Shown here: in pieces, positions 13,838 through 23,037 of the stretch
How the letters are laid out: each line of letters opens with the position of its first letter
Position numbering within the stretch: position 1 is the first letter of the stretch
Assembly (NCBI RefSeq): GCF_900112455.1
Contig: NZ_FOLT01000016.1
Location: 1-35,616 of the forward strand
DNA length: 35,616 nucleotides
Reading direction: 5' to 3'
Source of the DNA: Alkalibacterium subtropicum
Lineage (GTDB): Bacteria > Bacillota > Bacilli > Lactobacillales > Carnobacteriaceae_A
Program-made: the position numbers and the translations under genes
The notes under the pieces: model-generated
The model's database searches: none
Told to the model about the DNA's origin: nothing
The model's input: the letters and a program-made list of their open reading frames with translations, nothing else

Positions 13838-14482
13838 TTACTTCAATTTAAAGGTCGTATACCGGTAGTCATCACAGTAGACGATCTTCAGCCCCACTTT
13901 ATCGGCGATGATTTCCATTGACTCTGGAGTAAAAAAGGAAATGTGGGTAAAGTCTCGGATGTAATGCCAGCCCCAGAATTTTTCCTCATCTTTTGGGTGA
14001 AAAAGGGTCATGACTGAAAGGATCGAATCTTCTTTCATCAGGGTTTTCAGTTCGGCGAAGAGGTCTAAAGGTTCCGGAATATGTTCCACCACTTCTGTTG
14101 TCGTGATCAAATCGAACGTCTGACCGGGATAGACACGTTCCGGAGCATAAAACAAATCATATATGGTAACGCTGTAACCGTAGTCCCGCTCCAGCAGCTG
14201 TGCCAGGACCGGACTTGGCCCGCTTCCGTAATCGAAAGCTTTTTTTCCCTCATTTACAAAAGGAAAAACTGCAGCCTGCAGGAACTCCTCGAAGAACGCC
14301 ACATAGCGCGGATCCTCGATTGAATTTTCATGCTGTTCATACTGTTTGAATTCTTTTTTTGAGCTTAAATAAAATGCCGGGTCCTTGGATATGAACCGGC
14401 AGTTTTCACATTCGTGAAAGACCTGCCCGTTGCTCGGGTGTTCCAGTCTCTTCGTATCGTGCTGACATATTCTGCATTGCAT
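13838..14482 (-). CDS. Zinc-ribbon class I SAM-dependent methyltransferase
   Basis: Encodes 214 aa. An N-terminal zinc ribbon with Cys3, Cys6, Cys25 and Cys28 is followed by a Methyltransf_23-like Rossmann domain. SAM motif I is AFDYGSGPSPVLAQLL (about 82-97), and the acidic loop TTTEVVEHIPEPLDLF lies near 127-142. The methyl acceptor is unknown; similar proteins modify small molecules or rRNA. Start ATG 14482 with GAGAGGA upstream. It is divergent from the deoxynucleoside kinase gene, with about 135 bp between. Confidence 0.85.
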   Translation of the reverse strand: MQCRICQHDTKRLEHPSNGQVFHECENCRFISKDPAFYLSSKKEFKQYEQHENSIEDPRYVAFFEEFLQAAVFPFVNEGKKAFDYGSGPSPVLAQLLERDYGYSVTIYDLFYAPERVYPGQTFDLITTTEVVEHIPEPLDLFAELKTLMKEDSILSVMTLFHPKDEEKFWGWHYIRDFTHISFFTPESMEIIADKVGLKIVYCDDYRYTTFKLK

Positions 14483-14618
14483 GTTAACATTCCTCTCTGT
14501 TTGTCACGTTTTAATCCTATCACATTTTTGTGAAACTTTCTTATTTTGATTATTATTGGGTATCAGTTATGGTATGATAATATAGACGAAAAACTTTTAT
14601 GATTTGGAAGGAGATACA

Positions 14619-15263
14619 ATGTCTGTGATTGTATTAGCAGGAATGATCGGAGCCGGAAAAAGTACGTATACCACTTTGATCTCAAGTGAATTAAAGAGCA
14701 AGGCTTTTTATGAGCATGTCGATGATAACTCAATTTTAGAAAAATTTTACGATGACCCGAGACGCTGGGCGTTTTCTCTACAGATATTCTTCTTGAATAC
14801 ACGTTTCAGAAGTATTAAAGAAGCTTTGGTACATAGACATAACGTCTTGGACCGTTCGATCTACGAAGATGCTTTGTTCACACGCATCAACTATGAGCAG
14901 GGAAACATGAGTGAAGCGGAGATGACTTTGTACACCGACTTGCTGGATAATATGATGGAAGAAATCGACGGCATGCCGAAAAAAGGTCCAGATCTACTTA
15001 TTTACCTTAGAGGGTCTTTAGATACCCACCTCGAGCGTATCAAAAAGCGCGGCAGACCTTTCGAACAGGTCGAGGGCAACCCTGAACTGATGAATTATTA
15101 CAAACGTCTGCATGGGCGTTATGACGACTGGTTTGCTGAGTATGACAAGAGTCCGACTCTGATCATCGATATCGATGAGATCAACTTGGAACGCGAAGGC
15201 GATAAAGTTCTGGTCATGCAAAAAGTCAAAGAGGCTTTGAAAAAACAGCAACAGCACGTATAA
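14619..15263 (+). CDS. Deoxynucleoside kinase (dAK/dGK type)
   Basis: Encodes 214 aa. The P-loop is GMIGAGKST (about residues 8-16). The DRSIYED motif near 78-84 (catalytic and substrate-binding Asp-Arg-Ser) and the LID region RIKKRGRPFE near 140-149 are typical. It salvages deoxynucleosides by phosphorylating them with ATP. A TTG five codons upstream is in frame, but ATG 14619 is chosen because GGAAGGAGA lies just before it. Bacillus and lactobacilli often carry paired dAK and dGK; only one copy is here, so the base specificity is open. A strong terminator follows. Confidence 0.92.
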   Translation: MSVIVLAGMIGAGKSTYTTLISSELKSKAFYEHVDDNSILEKFYDDPRRWAFSLQIFFLNTRFRSIKEALVHRHNVLDRSIYEDALFTRINYEQGNMSEAEMTLYTDLLDNMMEEIDGMPKKGPDLLIYLRGSLDTHLERIKKRGRPFEQVEGNPELMNYYKRLHGRYDDWFAEYDKSPTLIIDIDEINLEREGDKVLVMQKVKEALKKQQQHV

Positions 15264-15271
15264 AGAAAAAA

Positions 15272-15302
15272 AGCTTCTCGGATCAGCGGGAAGCTTTTTT
15301 TT
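15272..15302 (+). terminator. Terminator of the deoxynucleoside kinase gene
   Basis: AGCTTCTCG (15272-15280) pairs with CGGGAAGCT (15287-15295) with one G-U pair and a 6-nt loop. Nine U follow. Confidence 0.92.
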
Positions 15303-15330
15303 TACTATTTAAAACAAGGAGTGTGTAATA

Positions 15331-15855
15331 ATGACTCAGACTTTAACTTATTCACTGATCGAACAGGACGACTGGACTTTTTATATCGTAAGCTCAAACA
15401 AAGGTCTCTGTTTTGTGGGCTCCAGCCCCGCCTCATTGAACGAGATGACCGACTGGGCCACTGCGCACTTTTCAGAAGCTGAACTAAGAGAAGATGATGC
15501 TGCACTGGAACCTTATCGAGCTGAATTCGTTGATTATTTGACCGGCGAAAAGCAGGCCTTTTCTTTTGATACAGCTTTTCTTGTCGGCACTGACTTCCAG
15601 AAAAAAATATGGAATGGCTTGAAAGCCATCCCATACGGTGAAACATTAACTTATGGTGAACTGGCCGCTTCCATTGGGTACTCCAAAAAAGCCGCCAGAG
15701 CAGTCGGCTCGGCACTGGCTGCCAATCCGCTCTTGATCGTCTATCCCTGTCACAGAGTCGTCCCGAAGGCATCCAAGCCCAAAGCCTTTCGCGGCGGCCT
15801 TCAGATGAAAGAAGACCTGCTTGCCATGGAACAGGGTCACCGAGTTAAAAAGTAA
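15331..15855 (+). CDS. ogt: Methylated-DNA-protein-cysteine S-methyltransferase
   Basis: Encodes 174 aa. It is a suicide repair enzyme that moves the methyl group from O6-methylguanine or O4-methylthymine to its own Cys140 in the PCHRVV motif. The DNA-binding HTH YGELAASIGYSKKAARAVGSA (about 108-128) with the Arg finger precedes it, and the N-terminal RNase-H-like domain is short. ATG 15331 has AAGGAG 9 nt upstream. No promoter stands out after the preceding terminator. Its 3' end overlaps the convergent SDR gene by 11 bp. Confidence 0.93.
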   Translation: MTQTLTYSLIEQDDWTFYIVSSNKGLCFVGSSPASLNEMTDWATAHFSEAELREDDAALEPYRAEFVDYLTGEKQAFSFDTAFLVGTDFQKKIWNGLKAIPYGETLTYGELAASIGYSKKAARAVGSALAANPLLIVYPCHRVVPKASKPKAFRGGLQMKEDLLAMEQGHRVKK

Positions 15856-16585
15856 AGCCGTCATCCTGTGGCTGATAACCCGTTTTTTCCTTGGTGTCCG
15901 ACAAATCAAGATATTTAAACTGATTATCCGACACGCCATGGACGATCTCAAAGGGACGTTCGAGATCTGCTTCGACGCAGCGCTTGATCAGCTGGACCAT
16001 GTCTTGTTTGCTGATGTAACTCGAGCGCTGATAGGGTTCAGGTTCTTTCCCCTGTTCCTTCAAGTGTTCCAGCGATTTGAAGCCTCCGATACGAACGGCA
16101 ATGACTTCCATATCTGTCTGATAGCCGTAGTAATTCCCCAGCGCTTCTCCAAAAACTTTACTCACCCCATAATAGTCCAAAGGACGCACGGGGCTTGTCG
16201 TTTTCACCTGTTCGTCTTCCGGATAGCCTTTCACAGCATGGATACTGCTGGCAAAAATGAAACGGCGGCACCCCTGTTCATGCGCTGCAGACATCATATT
16301 ATAGGTGCCATCCATATTGACGGCCTTTACTTCTTCAAAAGTCGAGGCCGGAGACGGGTTGGCCGCCAGATGAATCACAGTATCCGCTCCTTTACACACT
16401 TCTAGACAGGAAGCTTTGTCCAGAATATCCAGTTCAAACAACGTTCTGTTTTCACCTTTTAACTCACCCAGTTTATCCAGATTCTTGTCTGCCAAAACCA
16501 GATGTCCACTCTCTTTGAAACCTTCAGCGAGGCTCGACCCGATCCTTCCGGCAGCACCTGTGACAACGATCTTCTGTTGCATCAT
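15845..16585 (-). CDS. NAD-dependent epimerase/dehydratase-type SDR, uronate-dehydrogenase-like
   Basis: About 246 aa, an extended SDR. The glycine motif VTGAAGRIGSSLA is at the N-terminus, IHLAANPSP near 72-80, FASSIHAVKGYP near 112-123 and the catalytic YYGVSK (Tyr and Lys) near 138-143. AANPSP and SSIHAV are features of uronate dehydrogenases (NAD-dependent oxidation of galacturonate or glucuronate); the real substrate is unproven. Start codons overlap (GTG 16591, ATG 16585, ATG 16582); ATG 16585 or 16582 fits best because AGAGG lies 5 or 8 nt before it. It lies 12 nt after the GDH stop and is probably co-transcribed with it. Confidence 0.85.
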   Translation of the reverse strand: MMQQKIVVTGAAGRIGSSLAEGFKESGHLVLADKNLDKLGELKGENRTLFELDILDKASCLEVCKGADTVIHLAANPSPASTFEEVKAVNMDGTYNMMSAAHEQGCRRFIFASSIHAVKGYPEDEQVKTTSPVRPLDYYGVSKVFGEALGNYYGYQTDMEVIAVRIGGFKSLEHLKEQGKEPEPYQRSSYISKQDMVQLIKRCVEADLERPFEIVHGVSDNQFKYLDLSDTKEKTGYQPQDDGFTF

Positions 16586-16597
16586 ATTCACCTCTGC

Positions 16598-17977
16598 TTA
16601 TATTATCTTGCCTGAGCGTTTCATCAGATCGATCACACGGACGACTGCCAGCTTGAAGCATAGGAAGCGTAAAGATTCGTCATGTTCCGATGAGAAGTAA
16701 GAACCGTAAACACGCTCGCTCACCTTCTTCATGCGCTGACTCATGTCCTCAAGGATGTCTTCTTTTTCTTTCACATCATTAGTGAATCCCTGGATCCATT
16801 CCAGATATGAAACCGTTACTCCTCCGGCATTTGCCAGAATATCCGGAATAATGACTTTACCCTGCTCAGTCAGATACTGGTCTGCTTCGCTTGTGACCGG
16901 TCCGTTTGCGCCTTCGACTAAGATATCTGCCTTGATATCCGCCTGATTTGCTTCTGTTACCTGATCTTCGATTGCTCCTAAAATCAGCACATCACAGTCC
17001 AGCGTCAATATATCCATAGGATCCAGCACGTCGCCTTCCAGTCCCATTTCTTTTAATTCATCCGCATTCGGCAGACGGTCGTTCTCTTCTTTGAACGGCG
17101 CCAGTTTTTCCGCATCCACTCCGTTTTCATTATAGACTGTTGAACGGCTGTCAGAGACGGCAATAACGGTATGCTTTCTTTCAGCATTTTGAGCTGAAAT
17201 GGCGGCAGCGCGGCTCAAGTTTCCAAATCCCTGAACAGCTACTTTTACATTTTCTTTTTCACCGATCGCTTTGATCATGTCTCTTTTGTCAGAATGCTTG
17301 TCGTTAACCTCGAGAGAATCATTCAAGACAGCATCCACCAAGTAATAATAACTCAGGAAAGTCCCGATCCCTGTCGATTCTCCCCGGCCTTTAGTTCCGC
17401 CGTTTTTGATGCTTTTTCCGGTGAAGGTATTGATGAACGGCTCATTCGGATGAAGATCTTTATAAGCCTGGGTCATCCAGTCCATCAACTCTGGGCCTGA
17501 ACCGACATCCGGTGCCGGAATATCGCGATACGGACCGATATCGTTCTGAACCATCTTGACAAAGGCCTGACTGACCTCTTTCAGTTCACGCTTCGAATGT
17601 TTTCTGACATCGATATGCACGCCGCCCTTGCCGCCACCGTATGGTAAGTCGTGCAGGGAATTTTTCAGCGTCATCAGCATGGCCAGCGTCTGGACTTCAT
17701 CCTGATTCACTCCAGTGCTGAAGCGGATGCCGCCTTTATAGTACCCGCAGGCATTGTTGTGCTGAACACGGAATGCCTGATAAGTCCCGATGCTTCCGTC
17801 ATCTTTTTTTATGCGCAAATCGCCGGCAATGACTTTATCGATGCCTTTAAGTTGTTCTCCCCCCTGCTTCAACCATTCTGTTCTGTTTTCTCCCCAGGTT
17901 GAGAGTTCATTCGTATCTGTTTCGATCAAGTAATCGACAACCTCTTGAATCAGTTGCGTGGTCGTGTTCTTTGTCAT
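16598..17977 (-). CDS. Glutamate dehydrogenase (Glu/Leu/Phe/Val dehydrogenase family)
   Basis: Encodes 459 aa. The substrate domain has YYKGGIRF (Lys81 region), catalytic Lys117 in LPYGGGKGG and the RDIPAPDVG segment near 152-160. The dinucleotide domain follows with VQGFGNLSRAA near 248-258. It interconverts glutamate and 2-oxoglutarate with NAD(P)H and ammonium. It is longer than the usual 420-430 aa because of an insert VNDKHSDKRDMIKAIGEKE before the nucleotide-binding domain. A ribosome binding site CGGAGGAA precedes ATG 17977. A weak promoter with TACAAT (18031-18026) lies upstream, on the GDH side of array E. The coenzyme preference is not clear from sequence alone. Confidence 0.9.
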   Translation of the reverse strand: MTKNTTTQLIQEVVDYLIETDTNELSTWGENRTEWLKQGGEQLKGIDKVIAGDLRIKKDDGSIGTYQAFRVQHNNACGYYKGGIRFSTGVNQDEVQTLAMLMTLKNSLHDLPYGGGKGGVHIDVRKHSKRELKEVSQAFVKMVQNDIGPYRDIPAPDVGSGPELMDWMTQAYKDLHPNEPFINTFTGKSIKNGGTKGRGESTGIGTFLSYYYLVDAVLNDSLEVNDKHSDKRDMIKAIGEKENVKVAVQGFGNLSRAAAISAQNAERKHTVIAVSDSRSTVYNENGVDAEKLAPFKEENDRLPNADELKEMGLEGDVLDPMDILTLDCDVLILGAIEDQVTEANQADIKADILVEGANGPVTSEADQYLTEQGKVIIPDILANAGGVTVSYLEWIQGFTNDVKEKEDILEDMSQRMKKVSERVYGSYFSSEHDESLRFLCFKLAVVRVIDLMKRSGKII

Positions 17978-18130
17978 ATAAATTCCTCCGTTTTAAAATG
18001 AGAGATTTCTAATCTTTCCTTTACTATTGTATCATAATACACAGACGTATTGCGAATCATAATCAATAAAGATGGCAAATCGACCACCTTGGCCCCTCGC
18101 TCACATACCATTCACATGTCATTTTGATGA

Positions 18131-18435
18131 GTTCGGTTCATCTGACTAATATTGCAAAGCATACAAACCGAAGGCATACATCTTCAGCACATACACTTGT
18201 CGCTTTTTACTGGAATAAGCCGAACCTCTCGCTCTTTCGGCTTATTTGGTTCTACTTCCACTGTGAATACACCGAACTTTGCACTGTTCGGTGTGTTCAG
18301 GGGTTATTCTAATGTGAACAAGCCGAACCCCATATAACTTCGGCCTATTCAAAAGAAACTAAAGTCAGAATAAACCGAACCTCACAGACTTAAGCTTATC
18401 CAGGCTCCCTTTTTTCTTGAACAGACCGAACACGC
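18131..18435. repeat. 51/52-nt-pitch inverted-arm array E
   Basis: CCGAA cores are at 18168, 18220, 18272, 18323, 18375 and 18426 (steps 52, 52, 51, 52, 51). Units pair as AATAAGCCGAA/TTCGGCTTATT (11 of 11), AATACACCGAAC/GTTCGGTGTGTT (12 with one G-U) and AACAAGCCGAA/TTCGGCCTATT (9 of 11), so both arms change together. It starts with a right arm at 18131 and ends with a left arm next to the DUF1129-gene terminator. No gene is seen in 17978-18435. Confidence 0.88.
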
Positions 18436-18468
18436 TAAAAATGAAAGAGTCGGACAGTGCCGACTCTT
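18436..18468 (-). terminator. Second terminator after the DUF1129 gene
   Basis: AAGAGTCGG and CCGACTCTT (18468-18460 with 18453-18445) form a perfect 9-bp stem with a 6-nt loop, followed by TCATTTTT on the minus strand. It directly abuts array E. Confidence 0.8.
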
Positions 18469-18474
18469 CCCAAA

Positions 18475-18515
18475 ACAAAAAAGAGTTAATCTGGCATAAT
18501 AGCTCCAGACTAACT
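18475..18515 (-). terminator. First terminator after the DUF1129 gene
   Basis: GAGTTAGTCTGG and CCAGATTAACTC (18515-18504 with 18494-18483) form a 12-bp stem with one mismatch. A run of U follows on the minus strand. Confidence 0.88.
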
Positions 18516-18554
18516 CCTTTGAACCGAGACTTTCATCCCGGCCACTTCTAATTA

Positions 18555-19259
18555 TTATATAAGTGTGCCCTTGATATCGAGTTTCTTCTTCAGGTACCAT
18601 TTAGCCAGGAATGCCACTAAACCGATGGCCAGCGTATAGGGTCCCGGGATGACCGGATTGAGTGCAGCCGGGATCAGCGCCGTCCCAAAGGCCATCAGCA
18701 TGATCCACACGACCATAGTCAATGTGGTTGCCAGCACATATTTTAGAAAGCCGCCTTTGACACCCGGTCTTGGGGCATATTTCGTGATGATCATGACCGC
18801 GAACCCACCCAAAATAAAGTTGAGGATCAGCGTCAGTAAGCCTAAACCGGCTCCTTCATTACCGGTGAAGTAGGAGATCCCTGTGATCACGGCGAACATA
18901 CCGCCTAATAATAAGGCGCCGTCCAGCCACAGCTTCCATGACTCCGAGCGTTCTTCAGGCTGTTCGACCACACCCTGCTTGCCTTCGATAAGGTAGCGGG
19001 CCTGATCGGTCACTGTCCCGTATAGGCTTCTGGCTGTCACATGGTTGGCTTGCTCAGCCACGATCTTCTTCAGCATGTCGTTAAAAATGATCGTCTTGCG
19101 CTCTCCAGACATATTTGCATCGTCAAGTCGGCGGTTCAGTTTGATCATGTATTCCTGGTTTTTGTTCGTCAGCTGGTCGAACAGGGCTGCGTTCTCTTTT
19201 TCTTTGGCAGCGTAATCGATCTGACTCTCTTGTTCATTCGACTTATTGTTTTTAGCCAT
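18555..19259 (-). CDS. DUF1129-family membrane protein
   Basis: Encodes 234 aa. The soluble N-terminal half (about 1-105) is charged and helical, with LNRRLDDANMSGERKTIIFNDMLKKI. Four hydrophobic segments follow (about 110-225). The family is typical of Lactobacillales, usually next to ychF as here, and has no known function. The stop of ychF lies 21 nt upstream, so they probably share a transcript. Two terminators follow. Confidence 0.85.
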   Translation of the reverse strand: MAKNNKSNEQESQIDYAAKEKENAALFDQLTNKNQEYMIKLNRRLDDANMSGERKTIIFNDMLKKIVAEQANHVTARSLYGTVTDQARYLIEGKQGVVEQPEERSESWKLWLDGALLLGGMFAVITGISYFTGNEGAGLGLLTLILNFILGGFAVMIITKYAPRPGVKGGFLKYVLATTLTMVVWIMLMAFGTALIPAALNPVIPGPYTLAIGLVAFLAKWYLKKKLDIKGTLI

Positions 19260-19280
19260 ATTTCAGTTAATCTCCTTTAT

Positions 19281-20381
19281 CTACACATTGAAACGGAACA
19301 GGATAACGTCGCCGTCTTGGACGACATAGTCTTTACCTTCTGCTCGAAGTTTTCCGGCTTCGCGTGCAGCTTTTTCACTGCCTAAGCGGTCATAGTCTTC
19401 ATAAGAAATGGTCTCGGCACGGATGAATCCGCGTTCGAAGTCACTATGAATGACACCGGCTGTCTGCGGAGCCTTCATGCCTTTTTTAAAAGTCCAGGCT
19501 CTGACTTCTTTCGGTCCGGCGGTAAAGAAGGTCGCCAGGCCTAAAAGATCGTATGATTTACGGATCAGCTTGTTCAAGCCGGGTTCGCTTACGCCTAAGT
19601 CTTCAAGGAACATTTCTTTTTCTTCGTCATCCAGTTCGGCGATCTCTTCTTCGATGGCAGCTGAGATAGCGACCACTTCGGCCCCTTCTTCCGCCGCGAT
19701 CTCGCGTACTGTCTGCAGATGCTCGTTGCTTTCCGGATCAGCGATCTCTTCTTCCGCGACGTTCGCCACATAAAGAACGGGCTTGCTCGTCAGTAAGAAT
19801 AAAGAACGCAGAATCGGCAGTTCTTCATCGGTAAAGTCCAGCACACGGACGGGTTTGCCTTCTTCAAGGACTGGTTTGATCTTATCCAAAACGGCAAGCA
19901 TCGCCACAGCTTCAGCATCTTTTGATTTCGCCTGTTTTTTGACTTTTTCATAACGCTTGTCTACAGATTCCAGATCAGCCAAAGCCAGTTCAAGATTGAT
20001 CGTTTCGATATCTTCGGCCGGATTGACCTGACCTGAAACGTGTGTGATGTTTTCATCTTCGAAACAACGCACGACGTGACAGATGGCATCCACTTCACGG
20101 ATATTGGCCAGGAACTTGTTCCCTAAGCCTTCACCCTTGCTGGCACCTTTGACGATGCCTGCGATATCGGTGAATTCAAAGGTCGTCGGTACGACTTTGG
20201 CCGGATCCACCAGTTCAGCCAATCGGTCCAGGCGATCATCCGGCACTTCGACGATCCCGACATTCGGGTCGATGGTTGCAAAAGGATAGTTGGCTGCTTC
20301 TGCTCCAGCTTTTGTGATCGCGTTAAATAAGGTTGATTTTCCTACGTTGGGTAACCCAACAATTCCTGCTGTTAAAGGCAT
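19281..20381 (-). CDS. ychF: Redox-regulated ATPase YchF (Obg-like)
   Basis: Encodes 366 aa, the normal YchF length. The G1 motif GLPNVGKST lies at 9-17, the switch II region [20 protein letters not shown] near 65-84, and the C-terminal TGS domain ends in [15 protein letters not shown]. YchF binds ATP rather than GTP and associates with ribosomes and the proteasome-like machinery in stress. An upstream start adds MTIF; ATG 20381 is chosen because AAAGGTGA lies 8 nt before it. It stands between DUF951 and DUF1129 genes, a standard order in this group. Confidence 0.95.
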   Translation of the reverse strand: MPLTAGIVGLPNVGKSTLFNAITKAGAEAANYPFATIDPNVGIVEVPDDRLDRLAELVDPAKVVPTTFEFTDIAGIVKGASKGEGLGNKFLANIREVDAICHVVRCFEDENITHVSGQVNPAEDIETINLELALADLESVDKRYEKVKKQAKSKDAEAVAMLAVLDKIKPVLEEGKPVRVLDFTDEELPILRSLFLLTSKPVLYVANVAEEEIADPESNEHLQTVREIAAEEGAEVVAISAAIEEEIAELDDEEKEMFLEDLGVSEPGLNKLIRKSYDLLGLATFFTAGPKEVRAWTFKKGMKAPQTAGVIHSDFERGFIRAETISYEDYDRLGSEKAAREAGKLRAEGKDYVVQDGDVILFRFNV

Positions 20382-20414
20382 AAATATAGTCACCTTTCAC
20401 TTTCTATAAAATAA

Positions 20415-20600
20415 TTAGTCTTTCAAGACTTTCTTCATTTTTCGGTCGAATTCACGTCTGGGCATCATAACTAAATGGCCGCATCCTGTGCATTTAATAC
20501 GAATATCTGCGCCCATGCGAATGATTTCCCAGCGGTTCACGCCACAGGGATGCGGTTTTTTCATTTCCACGACATCGTGTAAATCATAGGATTTCTCCAC
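20415..20600 (-). CDS. DUF951 zinc-ribbon-like small protein
   Basis: Encodes 61 aa. HPCGVNRWEIIRMGADIRIKC and CTGCGH put cysteines at 19, 37 and 40, likely a metal site. The family (B. subtilis YyaB type) sits between parB and ychF in many Firmicutes and has no proven function. It starts 19 nt after parB's stop and has GGGAGGAT-type spacing upstream. Confidence 0.9.
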   Translation of the reverse strand: MEKSYDLHDVVEMKKPHPCGVNRWEIIRMGADIRIKCTGCGHLVMMPRREFDRKMKKVLKD

Positions 20601-20619
20601 TTCATTATCCTCCCGGTCT

Positions 20620-21501
20620 TTAATTTAAATCGATATCCAGTTCTTCAAGGATCCGGTTCAAGTCGTCAGGCGATACATATTCGATCTCGATCTTGCCCTG
20701 TTCGCCTTTTTCACGGATCACGACACTTGTCCCGAATTTGTCGGTCAGCAGCTCTTCTGATTTCCTGATATAGACTGATTTGTCTGCAGTCAGAGGTTTC
20801 TGGGGTATGTCTTTCGGGTTCTGATTTGCTTCAGAAACGAGATGTTCAAGCTGTCTCACCGTCAGTTTTTCTTTCACTGCCCGTTTGGCCAGCTTCTTGA
20901 TTTTTGATTTATCTTTCAGTCCCAAAAGGGTCCGTGCCTGACCATTGGACAGTTTGCCCTCCTGGACGAGCTGCTTCACTTCTTCAGGCAAAGACAGCAG
21001 ACGCAGATGGTTCGCTATATAAGAACGGCTTTTACCTAATTTCTCAGCGACTTTTTCCTGGGTCATGGACAACTTGTCCATCATCATGTTGTAGGCTTCG
21101 GCTTCTTCAAGAGACGTCAGGTCTTCACGCTGCAGATTTTCTAAAATAGCGACCTGCATCATCACTTCTTCATTCAGTTCTCTCACGATGGCCGGGATCT
21201 TGTCTTTGCCTGCGAGCTTAGAGGCTCTGAATCGTCTTTCCCCCGCAATGATCTCATAACCTTTAACGGAAGATTCACGCAGGATGATCGGCTGCAGAAC
21301 GCCGGAGATATTGATCGAAGCGGCCAGTTCCTTTAAAGCATCTTCATCAAAATGACGTCTGGGCTGATATGGGTTGGGACGGATCTCAGCTAGATCGATG
21401 AGCTGCACGCGTTCATCGTTACGGTCGACTTCTTCTTCGAAATTAGGCACATCAAACAAGGCATCTATGCCACGGCCCAGTCCTTTTTTCTTATTCGCCA
21501 C
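20620..21501 (-). CDS. parB: Chromosome-partition protein ParB/Spo0J (CTPase)
   Basis: Encodes 293 aa. The N-terminal GLGRGIDALF peptide stimulates ParA; the CTP-binding motif GERRFRAS lies near 87-94; ENLQRED follows near 118; the parS-binding HTH MTQEKVAEKLGKSRSYIANH lies near 145-164; the dimer domain is at the C-terminus. It loads on parS sites and recruits SMC. The start overlaps the end of parA by 11 bp. No Noc paralogue is next to it. Confidence 0.96.
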   Translation of the reverse strand: MANKKKGLGRGIDALFDVPNFEEEVDRNDERVQLIDLAEIRPNPYQPRRHFDEDALKELAASINISGVLQPIILRESSVKGYEIIAGERRFRASKLAGKDKIPAIVRELNEEVMMQVAILENLQREDLTSLEEAEAYNMMMDKLSMTQEKVAEKLGKSRSYIANHLRLLSLPEEVKQLVQEGKLSNGQARTLLGLKDKSKIKKLAKRAVKEKLTVRQLEHLVSEANQNPKDIPQKPLTADKSVYIRKSEELLTDKFGTSVVIREKGEQGKIEIEYVSPDDLNRILEELDIDLN

Positions 21502-22255
21502 TACCCATCACTTCCTTCGCTAGTTCTTGATAGACTTCTGCGCCCTTGGATCTGATGTCGTAGTCAATGATCGACAAGCCATAACTGGGCGCTTCGGATA
21601 ATCGTATATTCCTTGGAATGATCGTTGTATACACTTTTTCACGGAAGTATTTTTTCACTTCGTTCACCACTTCGAACCCAAGATTCGTGCGGGCATCAAG
21701 CATAGTTAAAAGCACGCCTTCCACTTTCAGATCCTTGTTGAAGTGCTTCTGTACTAATCGGACGGTGTTCAAGAGCTGACTCAACCCTTCCAAAGCGTAA
21801 TATTCGCATTGAACAGGGATCAGTACCGAGTCGCTCGCGGTAAAGGCATTGATCGTCAAATGGCCGAGCGATGGTGGACAGTCGATCAGAATATAATCGT
21901 AGTCCTCTTCCAAAGTCTCTACCGCGCTCTTCAAGCGTGTTTCTCTCGCCATCAGACTGGTCAGTTCGACTTCCGCACCAGCCAGCTGGATCGTTGCAGG
22001 CACGATACTCAGGTTATCCCGGCTCGATGCCAAAACGACATCTTTAAGCGGTTCTTCATTGATCAGCACGTCGTAGATATCACGATCCACTTCGCCTTTT
22101 TTTATGCCTAGGCCACTGGTTGCGTTTCCCTGGGCATCCATATCTATCAACAGGACTTTTTTCCCGTTATAGGCTAAAGAAGCACCAAGATTGACCGTAG
22201 TGGTTGTTTTTCCTACGCCACCTTTTTGGTTTGCGACGGCTATAATCTGTGCCAT
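21491..22255 (-). CDS. parA: Chromosome-partition ATPase ParA/Soj
   Basis: Encodes 254 aa. The deviant Walker A is KGGVGKTTT (residues 11-19, with signature Lys11), Walker A' is DMDAQGN near 38-44, and Walker B is YILIDCPPS near 120-128. It forms an ATP-dependent DNA-bound dimer that moves ParB-parS and regulates DnaA. It is co-transcribed with parB (11-bp overlap) and follows rsmG by 34 nt. Start ATG 22255 with TTGGAGGAA upstream. Confidence 0.96.
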   Translation of the reverse strand: MAQIIAVANQKGGVGKTTTTVNLGASLAYNGKKVLLIDMDAQGNATSGLGIKKGEVDRDIYDVLINEEPLKDVVLASSRDNLSIVPATIQLAGAEVELTSLMARETRLKSAVETLEEDYDYILIDCPPSLGHLTINAFTASDSVLIPVQCEYYALEGLSQLLNTVRLVQKHFNKDLKVEGVLLTMLDARTNLGFEVVNEVKKYFREKVYTTIIPRNIRLSEAPSYGLSIIDYDIRSKGAEVYQELAKEVMGSGE

Positions 22256-22289
22256 GGTATTCCTCCAAACTTTCTCATCTCTGTGTTGT

Positions 22290-23009
22290 CTAAGCTAATG
22301 GACTCTTGTTGGGAGTCCCTGGTCGTCTTGGATATTTATTCGGTGTCTCTTTTTTCTTGTCTATTAAAATAATCGTACGTTCACCTGCATTTTCAGGCAG
22401 CTCGAAGGAATGGGCCTCTCTTAACTTGCCGCCCAGAATGCCGATAGCAGCCAGCCCCTCATCCAGTTCTTCCGGAGCATGTGCAGCTTTCATCGCGATA
22501 AATGTTCCCTGTTTTTTCAAGAGCGGCAGACAGAGTTCAGCCAGCACACTCATGCGAGCCACGGCACGCGCCGTCACGAAATCAAAGGAAGCCCTGAACT
22601 GTTTGTTCTGCCCGAATGTTTCCGCGCGGTCATGATAGAGCGACACGCCACTCAGACCGAGTTCTTTAACGATCTCTTCAAGGAACGTGATGCGTTTTTT
22701 CAGTGAATCGACGATCGTTATCTGAAGGTCCGGGTAGATGATTTTAAGGGGGATACTAGGAAACCCAGCACCTGAGCCTACATCGCATAGACTGTGGACC
22801 CCTTTGCTAAAATCTACATATAAACCTGCTGTGAGTGAATCATAAAAATGCTTTAAGTATACTTCTTCACGCTGCGTGATCGCAGTCAAGTTGATTTTCT
22901 CATTCCATTCCTGAAGGAGTTCCAAATACCGCTCAAACTGGCGCATCTTGGCTTCCGTTATCGGAATGTCTCTTTTTTTAAGTTCTGACTGAAATTCTTC
23001 TGGAGTCAT
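22290..23009 (-). CDS. rsmG: 16S rRNA (guanine527-N7)-methyltransferase
   Basis: Encodes 239 aa. SAM motif I is [16 protein letters not shown] (about 71-86); [12 protein letters not shown] near 98-109 and [12 protein letters not shown] near 140-151 are family motifs. It methylates G527 of 16S rRNA; loss gives low-level streptomycin resistance. The C-terminal tail with repeated TPNK is typical. It is the first gene of the rsmG-parA-parB run and would lie towards oriC. Start ATG 23009 with GAAAGGAT upstream. Confidence 0.95.
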   Translation of the reverse strand: MTPEEFQSELKKRDIPITEAKMRQFERYLELLQEWNEKINLTAITQREEVYLKHFYDSLTAGLYVDFSKGVHSLCDVGSGAGFPSIPLKIIYPDLQITIVDSLKKRITFLEEIVKELGLSGVSLYHDRAETFGQNKQFRASFDFVTARAVARMSVLAELCLPLLKKQGTFIAMKAAHAPEELDEGLAAIGILGGKLREAHSFELPENAGERTIILIDKKKETPNKYPRRPGTPNKSPLA

Positions 23010-23037
23010 TCTTCAAAAATCCTTTCTATTATCAGTC

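Noticed and set aside
15821-15855. Frameshift or fusion between ogt and the SDR gene
   Set aside because: Both proteins are complete with normal C-termini; the overlap is simple convergence.
15821-16405. A 194-codon open frame antisense to the SDR gene
   Set aside because: Shadow of the SDR gene; starts inside ogt and lacks a ribosome binding site.
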